Notes: generated by a model from the sequence alone, not told the origin. A DNA stretch of 64,000 nucleotides from Moniliella sp. 'wahieum' (GCA_003971905.1 RSEE01000167.1:1-64000), one strand, 5' to 3'; counted from the stretch's first letter, positions 50,512 through 63,600 are shown. Translations and numbers: made by a program.

Positions 50512-52531
50512 ATGTCCTTCCGCTTCCCACCCGCGTCCAACCGCCCGCCAGGCAAGACATCCCATTCGTCTGCCCCACCCGCCGCCCGTCTGGCCATGCC
50601 CCCACCCGCCCTTCCTTCCCCTCCCCTTCCCCCTCCCCCCCTCTACCCTGGCCTCCATCTGCCCGCTCCTTCTCCCGATCGAACCGCCCAAGCCTGGGCC
50701 GGCGGCGTGGGCCATTTCGCCCCCGGTTTGCGATTCAAGTTGCTCGAAGTACTTGATGCTCTCGTCGATCACATTCCTCTTCCGCGCGAGGGCGAAACGG
50801 TGACCGCGGTGGAATATGGCGCGGTGCACTCCCGTGGCCACCCGCTTCTTCAAGCCTTTGCTGCCCGCCTTTCGGCCAACTGCCTCCAAGCTCAGTCTCT
50901 TCCCTACCGACCTCCACCGCGGCCCACGCCCGCGCACCCTTCTTTTCTCTCCTCCACACAGACATGCCAGGCACCGATTTTCGACAGATTATGGCCAGCA
51001 ACGAGCAGGACCACTTTGTACCCGAGGGACTGGCTTCCCACCTGCTCGAACACGTGTTTGAATCCTACACTGCTCGTCCCTTTGGCGCCGCTGTCACTCC
51101 GCAAGCAACAGCTCGGTTCGGACTCAGTCTGATGGACTTGCATTGGGCCCATCCTCGTCCGGCTCAAGTACCTGCACCGTCATCGACTGTTGGAGCTTCC
51201 CCGCCTAGCCCAGAGGACTTACCGGACATTCCATTTGCCGGTGGATTCCCCTCCACTGTCCCCTTGCCCTCGCCCACCCGCTAACGCCCCCGGCTGTCGC
51301 ACACCATGGACAGCAGAGTTACTTTGCCTTGCACAGGCCAACCGCGCTGGGGGACCTCGCGACCCTAGGCGCTGGATCGGTCCCACGCCGTCCTTCAGTC
51401 TCGGACCCACGGGATCACCATACCCACCGTGCCCACCACACCCACCACACTCACCACTCGCACTACACCCACCATGCCCACGTGCACCATGCACGTACAT
51501 TTTCCACGCCCTTGTTGCCCCCCTCGTCGGTCGCGAGCTCCGTTGCGTTGCGTTGGGGGGCGATCCTGACCCGCAACCAGCCGAGGAACTAGCTTCGTTC
51601 CTCGCTGCTCGTGCGACTGAATTTACCACTGGCGGGATCTTACTTGTTGCGTACCTTGCCGCCCCTTCTTCGCCCACTACCTCCCTCGCTTCTCCCCATG
51701 CGCACACTACCGACTCCACCTTGGGGCGTGCTAGCCACCCCGCGCTTGTCTCCCCGCCGGACGGGAACGGTAACAGCGACGCAAACGGCAGCGCCAACGG
51801 TAACCGCGACGGCAACGGATGTGGGGATGGGGATGAGGATGAGGATGAGGATGGGGACGCAGGTTCGCACGATTTTTGGACGGCACTAACGACGTTGCTA
51901 GCTCCGTGCATTCAACGTCTTATCTTTACCGCTCGTATTTCCCCGACGTAGCTCGACGCATGTTGGCTCTCCCGCTCTCCCTCCGCTCTTCGCACGATAC
52001 CCGCGCCACCTTGGATGCCCAGCAGGACTGGGACGTGGTCTGGTCGTGTGGCCTGGAAGAGGGAACGCAAGAGCAAGAGCAAGAGCAAGAGCAAGAGCAA
52101 GAGCAAGAGCAAGAGGAGGTGAGCACAGGTGCAGGCACAGGTGCAGGTGCAGGTTCAGGCGGTAGATCCAACGACCCAACCCTGGGGCACAAGTACAACC
52201 AAGCTCACCTCCCCTGGCCTAGATCGGAACCTGGAGCGACACGTATTGCGCATCCAGCATGGGCCGGTGCGCGCGGGGGCGTATTGACCAGCACGACGTT
52301 TGCGCGGGAACTTGTTGCGCTGGTACAATCGATCTACGAGGCACATTTACGTCGTGTACTACGTACTCGCGCACGTTTGTCCCAGGGGTCCACGGCGATC
52401 GTCCTAGACGCCTTGTGGGAACACCTCTTGGTTCGCATACAGGATTTGCGCCAGCTCAATCATCCCTCCTCCGCCGCCCTGTGCATGTCGAAGTGTGTGT
52501 TTTGGCTCTCCAGCGGCGCAGTCGCACCTGA
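50512..52531 (+). CDS. SABATH-like SAM-dependent methyltransferase
   Basis: Probably methylates a small carboxylic acid or related metabolite; the substrate cannot be read from sequence. The call rests on the order of family-like blocks: LLEVLDALVDHIPLPREGE leading to a YGAVHSRGHPLL step where the SAM-binding loop should be. Exon 2 has TDFRQIMASNEQ followed by FGLSLMDLHWAH, which matches the family's LGFS...LHWL. FLAARATEFTTGGILLVAYL is the ARA.EL.PGG strand-helix, then a DFWTALTTLL helix, HPAWAG, and a final helix and strand HVEVCVLALQRRS before the stop at 52529-52531. Two family-unlike inserts are simple repeats: Asp-Glu/Asn-Gly (51775-51860) and Glu-Gln (52066-52114). An intron with acceptor CACAG is near 50960. 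ATG 50512 is preferred because upstream sequence is pure C-rich low complexity. Frame breaks near 51290 and 52475. Confidence 0.6.
52066..52114 (+). repeat. Hexamer repeat GAGCAA inside the methyltransferase gene
   Basis: Eight GAGCAA units encode Glu-Gln, followed by a GGTGCAGGCACA repeat (Gly-Ala/Thr) to about 52160. The family has a variable loop here. Confidence 0.9.
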
Positions 52532-53691
52532 TGCACGATGCACGATGCTGGGTCTGAGTGCGAGCGTGCGTGCAGCGCCACCAAGAAGGGGAGGAGGAAG
52601 GGAGGGGGAAGATCCAGCAGAGAAAGAACGCTTGGTGCTGTTTGCGTGGCTGCTGGCTGTTGGCTGCTAGCTGCTGGCTGTTCGGTTGCGGAGTATTCGC
52701 TGTGTTTTGTCTTGTTTCGGTTTGTTTGTTTCGGTTTGTTTTGATTTGGTTGTTCCCGTTGTGGGCGCGGGCGGGAGGGTGTCGGGTCTCGGGTCTCAGT
52801 GGGGGGGAGGCTCGTTTGGCCTGTACATGCTCTCTCGTACGGGTTTGTCACGGTCGGTTTGTATTGTCATCGATCTCATCCACGCATTGTATTCATCCCT
52901 CCATCCATCCACCCATTCACCCATTCATCCATTCATCCCTCCATCCATCCATCCATCCATTCATCATCCATATCCAGTCGTCTTTGAACCCAACATGCTT
53001 TCTCGTCCTTTTGTCGTTGACGTATTTCCTTGAACTCTCCATAATCATGGTCGGACATGTGGACTTTTGTCACAGGACATGTAGATGGTTGTGTCGTGCC
53101 TGAGGCCCTGCCTGCACACCGGGCGCTGGGACTACTGAGTAATGATGTTAATGACGGGAGCAGAACTTTTCGTTGTTCGTGTTGTCCGTTCCACTTTCTA
53201 GTTTAATGGTTTCTCCCCGTTTTCTGGTCAACTGCAACCGAGCGTGGGTCCTCTGTCCTGGCTATAATCCGTGCCACGCGACTTTGCCACCTCTCATCGA
53301 CCTGCAGCTTCACTCTGTACGACTCGATTGCCACCTCTCATCAATCTTCTCAGTGCGCTCGCCTTGAGCTTCGATGGCCAGACGATATTATAGCTCGTCG
53401 AACGCATTGCCAATGGGAAACGCACTGGGGATTATCGATTAGGGTTACGCTTTCTGGTCGGTGCAATGGGGCGGAGTAAACTTTCACTTCTCCACGGTAT
53501 ATGGGGTAGTACTTGGTGCGTATCCAGTGTGGGTTTAATGATGTCGTCCACGCTCCGCCGCTTTATTGGCGCCAACGCCCTGGCGCCGACTTTGTTCGTC
53601 GTAGCCGTCTGGGTCGTCTTTGCCGTCATCGCCGCTGTCGTTGTGCCCGTTTTATCGGTGCGTCGCCATCGTTGCACCCTCCCCCCCGCCC
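52532..53691. other. Gap between methyltransferase and sugar transporter genes
   Basis: GT-rich sequence at 52640-52760 (TTCGGTTTG repeats, GCTGGCTGTTGGCTGCTAGC words), then a CCAT/CATT tetranucleotide microsatellite at 52884-52970, then mixed unique DNA. TTAGGGTTA occurs once at 53441 and is probably chance. The promoter of the transporter should be near 53400-53690. No gene seen. Confidence 0.5.
52884..52970 (+). repeat. Tetranucleotide microsatellite CCAT/CATT
   Basis: Runs of CATC, CCAT and CATT tetramers over ~87 bp, imperfect, with CCCA interruptions. Located in the 3' flank of the methyltransferase gene. Confidence 0.9.
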
Positions 53692-55933
53692 ATGTCCTCC
53701 CTCGACCACGACGACAGCCTCCCCACCGCTACCGTCCCTCCCGCCTCGGCCCGGCCGCCACTCGGCCAGCGCAGCAGCCTCAAATCACATCCATGCGCCC
53801 GTGCCGTCTCCGCCTCGCCCCGCCTCCTGGCCCGCATTGGCCTGCGAGGCGCCGCCTTCTGATGGCAGTCCATCTTTGCCTCGCTCGGCGTCCTTGTTTG
53901 GGTACGACAAGGCGTCATGGCCAGCCTCATTGTCCACCCCGCCTTCCTCACCTACTTTCACCAGCCTTCCTCGGCCGAGATCGGTACCGCAGTGGCCATT
54001 CTCGAGCTCGCTGCGTCACCGCCCTGCTTGCCGGCACGCTCGCTGACCGATCGGTCGCAAAGCCACTATAGGCTGGGTGCCATGTTCACGTGCGGCGGAC
54101 TAGTGCAGACTGCGGCATGGAACTTAGCCATGCTCATTGTTGGTCGTACCCTGGCCGGGTTCGGCGTAGGGTTACTTACATGGTCGTTCCAACGTACCAG
54201 AGCGAAATTTCATCGCGAGCACGTGGCTACCTCGCCTCGATCGAGTACACACTCAACATTGCCGGGTACGCATTGAGTGTATGGGTTGGGTATGGCGCTA
54301 GCTTCATCACGAGCAACTCAAACGTTTCTTGGCGCTTGCCCCTCAGTATCCAGATCTTCGTCGGCTGCATCTTGGCTGTGGGAACGGTGGTCTTACCCGA
54401 GTCGCCTCGGTACTTGCTCATTAAGGACCGCGATCGCGACGCCATGCGCGTTCTCCTCGATCTCCATGGCGAACACGAGCGACGGATCCAACCAACGTGC
54501 CAAGTAGGTCCATGTCGATGTGATGCTTGGCCTCCCGGCTCTGGTCGGGCAGGCATGGGGTTGTACGACGATGGGTAGAAGCAGGAGGGTGGACTCCACA
54601 CGGGGGTTAGAAATGACAAAACTGACAGATCATCCGATCGTATCTCTCTCTCTCTCTCTTATCTCCCAGACTTGAATTCCGCAAAATCAAACAAAACGTC
54701 CTCTTTCTTCGTGGACAAGGCGACCGCTCGTACCTTGCAATGTTGAAGCGGTACCGCTACCGCGTGCTCGTGGCCTGCAGCAGCCAGTTCTTCGCCCAGG
54801 TTCGTACTTTGGTGTGTGTCCGATTTGCACAACCAAAAGGGGCGGTACACACGCACGGCACACTCTTATTGTCCTTGTCTCTCTCTCCATTTGTGGGCGA
54901 TGCAGATGAATGGCATCAACGTCGTTAGCTTTTATGCCCCGCGTCTGTTTTGCCAGGGCCGGATGGGAGGGAGAGACGGTACGTGAACTTCTAGGCGGTC
55001 TAAGTTATCTACTTTTTTATCGGGACATACTTACTAATTCTTCACTCCCTTTTTTGTCGTAAATTGATTGGTTTGGGTATTAGCGGTACTCATGACCGGG
55101 ATCAACGCCTGTCTCTACGTCGGCTCCACCATCCCCGTCTGGTTCCTGATTGACAGTTGGGGCCGACGTCCGATATTGATCTACGGCGGCTTGCTCGAGG
55201 CGCTGTTCCTGATGCTCACAGGACTGTTCCTCTGGCTCGACATGCCCCTTTCACCACAACTAACCGTGGTGTCGGTGATTGGCTACACGTGCTCCTTTGG
55301 CGCCAGCTTTGGCCCCGTACCGTGGTTGTTACCACCTGAGATTTGCCCTGAGTTTCCGTGCCAAGGGCGTCTCCCTCTCGACTGCCGTCAACTTTCTCAG
55401 CAACTATTACGTGGGGAAAAACGCCTATTTTGCAGGACTCCTTACCTGGCGCTTGTATCCCATGCACGGCCTGTTCTGTCTCGGCGCCGTCTGGAACGTC
55501 TACCTGTTTTACCCGGAAACCGCAGGCGTACCCATCGAAGAATGGGCATCGTGTTTGGTGATGAACCTGCTTCTCCGATTTCACAGCGCACTTGGTGTCG
55601 TTGCTCGAACCGGACGAGGAGCAAAGTACAGCCACGGAACTCGCGTTCGATCACATGGACCGCACCAATCCGAAACTTTTCCTTTAACCTCTACCCCGTA
55701 CCCGTCCCGCCAATCCATCTCTGCCTCCCCTTCGCTTTTCTTCCCTCGACGGTCCAGAGGTCATTGTCGATGAGGCTCAGGCGGCAGCAGCAGATGTTGA
55801 TCCTGCTACGCCTCCCCCCCCTCGTGGATGGCGTCGGTTCTTGGGTTCCCTGTGGAGGTCGGGACCGAGGTCGGGACCAGCATACGCGCTTGTCCACTCT
55901 GGGCCTTCTTCCACCCCGATTCCACAAGCTTGA
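53692..55933 (+). CDS. MFS sugar transporter
   Basis: Twelve-helix facilitator or proton symporter for hexoses or related sugars. From ATG 53692: a polar N-tail, then FASLGVLV...GVMASLIVHPAFLTYF, AEIGTAVAILEL, MLIVGRTLAGFGVGLL, VVPTYQSEISSRARGYLAS, the loop motif PESPRYLLIKDRDRDAM, the family QQ-GIN block as SSQFFAQMNGINVVSFYAP, WFLIDSWGRRPILIYGG, a TM10 block FGPVPWLLPPEI, FRAKGVSLSTAVNFL, and FYPETAGVPIEE. Introns: 54504-54669, 54800-54905 and 54979-55083, all GT-AG, the second joining SSQFFAQ to MNGINVV exactly. Breaks occur in the first helix (~53905), near 54180 and near 55350. After FYPETAG a short tail could stop at 55687. A further intron with donor GTACCC near 55700 would extend it to 55933, which reads well (VIVDEAQAAADVDPATPPP). 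Substrate unknown. Confidence 0.85.
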
Positions 55934-57647
55934 GGGTTTTTTTGTGGTTTCGGGTGTCCCTCTCAACTCTCGCAACAACAGTATCTATCCCCTTTTGAAT
56001 ATACCGGCGGTATAGTACCGTTTTGTTGTGCCACGTTGTGTCTCTCTTTCCTCCCGCTTCCCGTCGTTACTGGTTACCGGTTGACATCCTTCTCGAGCGG
56101 CTGCTCGTCACATAACCGGCATGGGTCACACTTATTGCTGTATTGCCTGCTCGGCCGCACCTCGATCCTGGATGCTGGATGCTGGATGTTAAATTCTGAA
56201 TACTGGATGCTGGATCCTGCGTGATCTGCCGCTCCATCAGTGCTTAGTGGCACTGCAGGTCGGCCGTTTCCAACTCTCGTCCAACTGGATGGAAAACATT
56301 ATGTGCGGCACGAGTGGTTTGGGACCACGCGGAAAAGACAGTGGATACTAGTAGTCCCCTTTGGGTCGGCACGCCGAACCAGTAGTCGCTAGACCGCAGA
56401 CGATCAGCGAGTATGTAATCAAGTCCGAGGCGAGTGACAAGAAGGGGAAGGCGGAAGGGGGAAGGAGGTGATGGCGAACGAGGACAGAACACGCCGGCAA
56501 CTTTCGCATCTAGCTTCAAATCTACCAATCAGGCATGGCACCGGTGGGCGAAGTGGCAACAACCTAGTGAGTAGGTCCAAGAGGAGCTCACGGAGCGGCA
56601 CCTGCATGGAAATGGTGCGAGCGGGCGACCCAATTGCCAACTCTCGGATCCATCCGTACTCTCCTTTCAGATGGACGAAGCGAGCAGCCTAGCTCGCATG
56701 TGCAGTAGACAGAACGAATGACCCAGGCGAATGGGAGTTAATTCATGTCTCACCAGGGCTGGTACTACATCCTTCCCGATCGATGGCTATTATCCTCTTG
56801 CCTTTCTCTCCCCATCGACCTTCCATCTGCCTGCCGCAGATCTATCCGCATCGAACGCATGGAACACATCGGGCTATGTAGCACGACCAACGTAGCCTGG
56901 CTCGGGACAGAGAAGTGGGGCGGGGCACAGCCAGGTAAATGGTAAATACAAGAATGTGCAAGATCGGCGGGCCCAAAGATCGCGGGACGCCCGCTGGTCG
57001 CAACGGGAAAAAGGCGCAGCAATTCAAGCACGGTAACGAACGGGAAGTAAAAAAAAAGGTACAGACGCCATGGCTCTGGTGGGCCCAACCACCAAACAAA
57101 CACACACACCACAACCACATACACTTCCAACGTACAAGCGTACAAGGTAGCAAGCGTAGCAAGCGTATTAAGAGAAATAGTGGGGTGGGGGCCGCCATGA
57201 CCAGAGCGCACGAATGAAAATAGTGAAGAGACCCAAATGGGATAGATGGGATCAAGAATGGTCGCAAGTCGCAAGTGGCAAGTGACAAGTGGGAAGTGGG
57301 AAGTAAGAAGTGGGAAGTGGGCAACCGGAAAGCAGGAGCGATGGGTGGTCCAAAGAGCGAGAGAAGAGGAGAGGTAGAAATCGAGTTGGACAAACGCGTG
57401 ACATGCGTCGTTCGTCGTTCGTCGGTCCCAGTTCACACGGAAGGAATGTAAGGCAACGAAGCACGGCGCACTTGCCGTTCGGCACGGCGTCGTGCAGTCA
57501 ACGCCAATGCCGCAGCGTTGGGGTTGGGGTTGGGGTTGGCGTTGGAATTAGCGTCGGTGGGCCCAGCGACGGAATCGAGTGGTGGCACGGCCGAACCGAG
57601 TGGAGCAGCGCGAAACAGGTGGGGATCCCGTTACCGTCTTGCATTCG
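55934..57647. other. Gap between sugar transporter and the last gene
   Basis: Contains CTGGATG heptamers (56163-56222), a CAAGTGG/AAGTGGG heptamer array (57262-57323) and a GGGTTG hexamer run (57515-57545). A 223-codon minus frame at 56765-57436 has Leu/Phe/Cys-rich composition and includes the reverse of the heptamer array, so I treat it as chance. No other gene seen. Confidence 0.5.
57262..57323 (+). repeat. AAGTGGG/CAAGTGG heptamer array
   Basis: About nine units of 7 nt: CGCAAGT, GGCAAGT, GACAAGT, GGGAAGT, GGGAAGT, AAGAAGT, GGGAAGT. The AAGT core is constant and the other three positions vary. Confidence 0.88.
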
Positions 57648-60600
57648 TTACCGTTGGCTGAAGATGCGACGGCAAGAGAAGGTGGGGTGGGGGAGACTTA
57701 GACGGTTCGTTATCGCGCAGGGCGCGCCAGGCCGACGGAGGCGCCGATACACGTGTTCCAGCCGACAAAGATGAAGCGCACGGGACAATGCTGTTGATGG
57801 GGGAGAGTTTTCCGCCTGAGGGGGCACGAGCGCTACGGGGGAAGCGCTCGAGAGGGAAGCTAAGGACCCAATTGACGCATGGCCCGTCAAGGGCCCCGAT
57901 GGCGCACGCATCGAAGGCGTCGGCGTTGTAGCTGGCGTGGTGGAGAAGGTGGTAGAGAGGGTGTCGATACCGCGTCAGACTCGCTCATCACGGCTGGCGT
58001 AGGCGAAAGCGCGGCAAGCGTGTGTGTTGAAACTGGCCCCCGCGGGTGCCGGGGGCCTCCACCGAGCGCAGCGGCCGGGGGCAGCGACAGGCTCAGACGG
58101 TGGCGGCGGCATTGTGGGTGAGCAAGCTGTGGGTCAAGGCGTGCTGGAGCGGCGCGGTGTCTGGACGAGCGTGAGGGGCAGCAAGCCGCCATGGGCGCTG
58201 CCAGCAGACGAGACACTGCCGCGGTCGCGATCGCCCAGCCCACCGGGGGCGTGGCGTGCGTGCGCGTGGCGGGAGCAACGATGCGCGTCGCGCCGCTGTG
58301 CTTGCGTGGCACTTGCACTTGCACTCGCGCCCGCACTTGGGAAAACGCCGTCGCTGCCGTCTTGTCGCCGAGCAGTGTGCGTCCCGTGGCGGGGTGCGAG
58401 GGCGGTGGACCACGGCGGTGGGCGGCGCGGCGGCAGGCGTGGGTGGAGGGAGTACCGTTTGCCCAACGGCCCCGGCGCGGGCGAGGGATCGGTGGCGAAG
58501 CTGGTGCCGAGGTCGGACTGGTACCCGCCGTTGCGCGCGGCGCCGCCGGCGTCCGATGTGCCCGATGCGCCCGAGGCAGCCGACTCGGGCTCGGTGGAGC
58601 GGTGGTAGCGCAGTGCGGCCAGGCCCGATCCGAGGGCGGGTGTGGCCGCCCCTCACGCGCATGCCGTTGCTGGAACCGTACGCCCCCGTCCCGTACCACT
58701 CGGCATGCGCGACGCCAGCGTGTCCACCTCGTCTCGGTGCTGGATGCGCGCGACGCGGACCGTGACGGCGGCATCGACGCCCTCGACGCGCGGCCTGTCG
58801 CCCCCGCCATGCCCCACGCGGGCGTCGGCGACCGCACCCGGCCACCGGACAGGGACGGGATAGCATCGCGTCGAGCGAGCGGCTGGTCCAGCGCTGACTG
58901 CGCTTGGCGCCGACGCGTTTCGGCTTCGGCGCCGGACCACTCCCGCCGTGGCCGGCGTGGTAGACAGTGGCGACGGGTCCCGAGGGCAGCAGCGGACGAC
59001 GCGCGGCCGGAGACTGAAGCGCCAGTTGCCGGGCTGGTCGCGCGCGAGGAAAGTGTGAGCGGGAGGAGCATAGGTCGTCGACGGGCCAACTCGGTTGCCG
59101 GCCGCTGCGCCACGGACGCTTGTGGTGGCTCGATAGCCCGCACCGGCTCGAGCTCGACCAGTGGCGTCGCGTTCGTCGTTTCGTCCGTCGAGTCCACCAG
59201 CTGCAAGCGCCTTGCGCCCGAAGCGTGTCCTGCTGTGCGTCGGCCAAGAGCGACGCCGTCGCCTCGCTCGACGCACGCGCATGGCCATGGAGAGACGTGG
59301 TTCGGGGCGTGGCAGGCGCACCGAGCGAGCGGGCTCAGTGTCAAGGGCGACCCGACGACCGACGACGTTTCCACCACCGCTGGCATCGCGTCGTTTCCCC
59401 CAGCCGCAACCAGACCCAAGCGGCAACGATCCGCGCCGCTGCGTGCTGCTCGTCCTGAGCTCGCGCGTCGTGTCCGAGTGGAAGGGCGAGCGGCGGTGGT
59501 GCGATGCGCGCGGCGGCGCGGCGAGCGCAGTGGCGCCCACCGCGGTGTGAGCGACGGCGAGAAAACGCGAGAGACTCTCGGCCGAGTAGAAGGGGGAGGG
59601 GGAGCCGAGTCGAGCCGAGCTGGGCGCCGCCGAGTCGTCGTCGTCGGACCACGCAGTGGTCGATGCTGGCCGACTGAGCAGGCGCGTCGGGTCGCTCAGC
59701 GCCGTCACGCTGACAAGACGCCCGTGGAGCGCGAGTGGGTGGGCAACGTGTACAGGCCCCTTTCGGGCGGCACCATCGTCGTCTCCGTCTCTTCGGGCTG
59801 CTGCTCATGGCGGCGTCGAGCGCAGGCCCGTTGCGCAGCTGCTGCCATCGACGGCCCGCTGGCCCGGCCTACCCTCCAGGGCAACCATACCTTCCATCGC
59901 GTCGGTCATCGACAAGACGCGGGAATGGGCAGCAAGGAGCCCGTGACCGAGTCGGCAATCATCTCCCACTGTTGGACAACGTGTCCCAGCGGAACGCACC
60001 GGCGGCGTACGAGCCGATCGATCCGGACGGGCTGGGGGGCACACCCGTTGAGCCTGTGCCGAGGCCAAGGGGGTGGACGAACGGGAAGCCAGTCGTGTGC
60101 ACTGACCAAGCGTGCATCCCCATCTGCGTCTCTGTCCCCGTTTGCTTCTGCCTCGGCGTCCACTTCGGCGTCCGCGTCCGCATCAGGATCGGGATCGGTC
60201 AACGCCATTTCCCAATCGGTCGAGCCGGAGATGAAGGAGGAACGTTGGAAGAGAGGGCGCCTGGTGTGGTGGGACCCAGTTCGCCTGCGGTCGACGAGCG
60301 GGAGAGGCAAGGGTCGCCGTGCTGCCCGTCACGAAGGACGAGGGAAGGGAGGACCGGTGGTGGCGAGAGGAGGCGGGCGGAGGAGCTTCCGCTGGAGGCC
60401 AGCGCGGCCGCGGCAAGTGCCTCGGCAGGGTAAAAGAACGAGTCGCGGTTGCGCGAGGCGGTGTGGCGGCTGCGTGTCGATGGCGCCGGCGACGGCGCCA
60501 AGTCCACCTCGGAGTTGCCGGCCGAGTTGAGGATTTCTCGTCGAACGAGGCGAAGGACGTGGAGCGCGGGGCGAACGGAGCGGCGTGCGGCGCGGTCAGA

Positions 60601-63600
60601 GCCAAGGCCGGCTGCGCGGACGCGCTTGTGTCCCGGTTCCAGACACACTACGGCGCGAGTCGGACGAAGTGCGGTCGTGCGACGACGAGATGGCCGATAA
60701 GGGATCGTGGCTCGTCCGCATCCGCAACGCATACGACCAGGCCGACGACGACCCGTCCGACGCTTGGCTGCCCGGACGCGCCAGTGCGGCCGACGCCAGA
60801 CTCGACGCCAAACTGGACCGCCGGTCTTTCAAAGACACCCTCCAGCAACCGAAGCGCCGCTGGCGTCAGCTCTTCCACTTGGTCCGTCCGCTCGCCCACG
60901 CTCCCTCGGGTCGGGGAGGAACGAGGACTGTGGCCATGGCGAGACGAGCTGGCGGGGTCCGTCAAGCTGGCCACCTCGCTCGCAATGCTGCCGCGACAAC
61001 AGCGGCGCGCGCCGAGCCAATGGACGCCCGCGTGCTCCTGGGCCGATCGGCGGCGCTGGCCTGCTCCCCAGAGGGGTGGAGCGGGAGCCAAAGCGGGAGC
61101 CAAAGCGGGACCAAAGCGGGAGCCAAAGCGGGCGCCGAGAGAGGAACCGAGCCAGAAGCCGAGCTGGCGCCGCCGGCGTCTCGAGCGAGTTGGCACGCTG
61201 GCTGGCGTGGTGATGGTAGACTTGCGCGGGCGCGGGGCCAAGCCTTGCAGCGTATCGGGCGGCGGGACGAGGAGGTGGCATTGGTGATTTGGTGATGCTC
61301 GCGGGCCCGAGGGGGCGGGAAGAGGAAGAGGCGTCGGCAAGGGCAGCGGGGTGGCGGTGGGGAATGTCGAGAGAGTGAGCTCGGACGGGACGGTGGCGGT
61401 GGCGGTGGCGGTGATGGTGGCGGTACGGGGCCCCGGACGACGGCACGGCGCTCAATGGTGTCCCGGGCATAGCGGCGGGGACTCGGACAGGACGACGTCC
61501 ACTGCCCGGGGCCATGCCCAGCGCCGTGGCACCGTCGGCGAGTCGGCTGGGCCGGGCTGAGGCGGGGTGGCCACCACGCCGCTGATGACCGACAAGTGCC
61601 CGCGGCGCCTTCTTGACGATGCGGGGGGAGCCCTGGCCACGAGATGGGCGAGAGATGCGGGGCGGCGAGCGGCGCACGGCCACAGCCGCTCCCCTCGCTC
61701 CTGCCCTGAGGAAGACAGTCGGACGAAAACTACCGGCTCGCTCACTTCCGATGCGACTGATGCGCCCCGGCCCGAGCGCACAGACGCCGACGTGGCCGCC
61801 GCTTGCGACGTGGCCGAAGTACTGCCGAGGGTACTGCCGAGGGTACTGCCGAGGCGCAAGGTGGGACTGCTGGGACCCCATCGACACTGACGCCGACGCC
61901 GAGCCGATGCCGATGCCGACGGACGACGCGTGGCCCGAGGCGGAAGAGACAGCTACCGGTGTCGCTGACGGGCGTGACCCTCGACGAGAACCAACGAGCG
62001 AAGCGACTTTGGACACGCGACCCTGGCCGGGACCACGTCGCGCTATGCTCCTCGCCTTCGCCTGAAGGTACCATCGCCATCGCTGTCGCCGTTGCTGTCC
62101 CTGTCCCTGTCGCGTTGCCGTCGGACAGGGTGGACGCCCTAACGCGACCCCGCACGCGTGCCCGTAGCTGAGCCCGGCCGGCGAAGCAGGTCCAAGATGC
62201 CGGCCGAGTAGGACCGACGGCGTCCGACCTGCCGTCCAGCCGACGGCTCGGTCGCCCCTGCGCGCCCAGCAACAGATCCAGATCCAGATCCAGATCCAGG
62301 GCAGAGACACATCCGATCCAGCGGACGGACTGGGGACTTAGACTTCATTTTAGCTGCTGCTGCTGCTGCCGCAGCCGAGGACGAAGGAGGAGGGACCTTG
62401 GTCCGCAGTTTGCGCAGCGCACCAAACGTGGGCAACCGCACGGGCGTCGTGTCTGAGTCGCAGTCTTGGGATCAACATGCTTTTCATGCTTGTCCTCCCA
62501 GCCCCATCCTGAGGCCGAATTCGATGTCGTGCTGCGCTGGTGCGGGTCAGAGCGGATACCCAACGCCGAGGCTGGGCGCGGACGCAGGCCCAAGCCCAAC
62601 CGCGATCGCGACCGAGGCGCAGGCGCAGGCAAGCGGGTGTGGGTGTCTGTGCCCGTGCAGGTGTTGGTGTTGGGGCGGGACCAGCTGAAGCTGGTCTGCA
62701 CAGCTAGTGAGGAGAGACTGTTTCCAAGAACCTGTGGGGCCGCAAAATGCACCAAAGGCGTGTCCGTGCACCGATGCGCCACCCACCACGTCCGTCAAGG
62801 CGTCCGAGCCGGCCCCAAGCGAAGAGGTATCTTCAAATACCGATACCAGCGCCGGTCCATCCGCCGCGTCGGGTCGAGTGCCGCATAGCGCTCAGCATCC
62901 CCAGCCCCATCTGCACCTGCATCTGCATTGGCACGACCCGCCTCGGCATGTTCATGTGCATCTCCATGGGCATGGGCATCTGATCCCCCGGGCAATGAAG
63001 CGATTCGCACGACAGCGGCAGGCCCGCCCGGTACGCCGCCAGCACTCGTGCGGCCGCGGTGGGCTGGCCCGAAGCACCACCACCAGTAGCAGCACCAGTA
63101 GCAGCAGTGGTACCCCTCCAGCAGCAGGAGGGAGCGCATCGGACTCCGCCAGGTCCTCAACCCAATCGTCCTCGCTGCGTCCGGAGGCGGAGGAGCCTGG
63201 TCCGGGGGGCGCGCTAGCCCGGCGCGGGCACAAGGTGTACCTGAGGTTGCTGTTTCTGTTCGAGGGAGAGGAGAGAACGCGTGTCGACGAGTTGGCCCCA
63301 TACGGCGTGTCGATGACCACATACCCGTTATCTGGATCCCAGCGGTTACGAGCACCAGCGTCCGCGTTGCAAAGACCAAGCGCGAGTCGGGTCCGTCGTG
63401 CCCGGCTGACTTGGGGTAGCGCGATAATAGGTGCAGTTTCGCCCCGAGCTCTACTACGCGCGCACTGGCCCCGTGCAACCGCGGGTTGACGTTCGTGTGC
63501 ATCGGACCCCAGCCTGCAGCTGAGGCTGGGCGCGAAGGGACGCCGGTGCCCCCAAACCCAAGTCCAGACCCAAGTCCAAGTCCAGGCCCAGGACAGACCC

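Noticed and set aside
53436-53452. TTAGGGTTA as a telomere-like site
   Set aside because: A single nine-base match inside unique DNA, without the second structural change seen at 4197.
56765-57436. 223-codon minus frame rich in Leu, Phe and Cys
   Set aside because: It includes the reverse translation of a heptamer repeat, shows no family motif, and lies in a gap of low-complexity DNA.
58191-60530. 779-codon plus-strand frame
   Set aside because: Arg/Gly-rich composition typical of an antisense frame in GC-rich DNA. Opposite-strand segments have Ser/Thr/acidic mixes that look like real protein.
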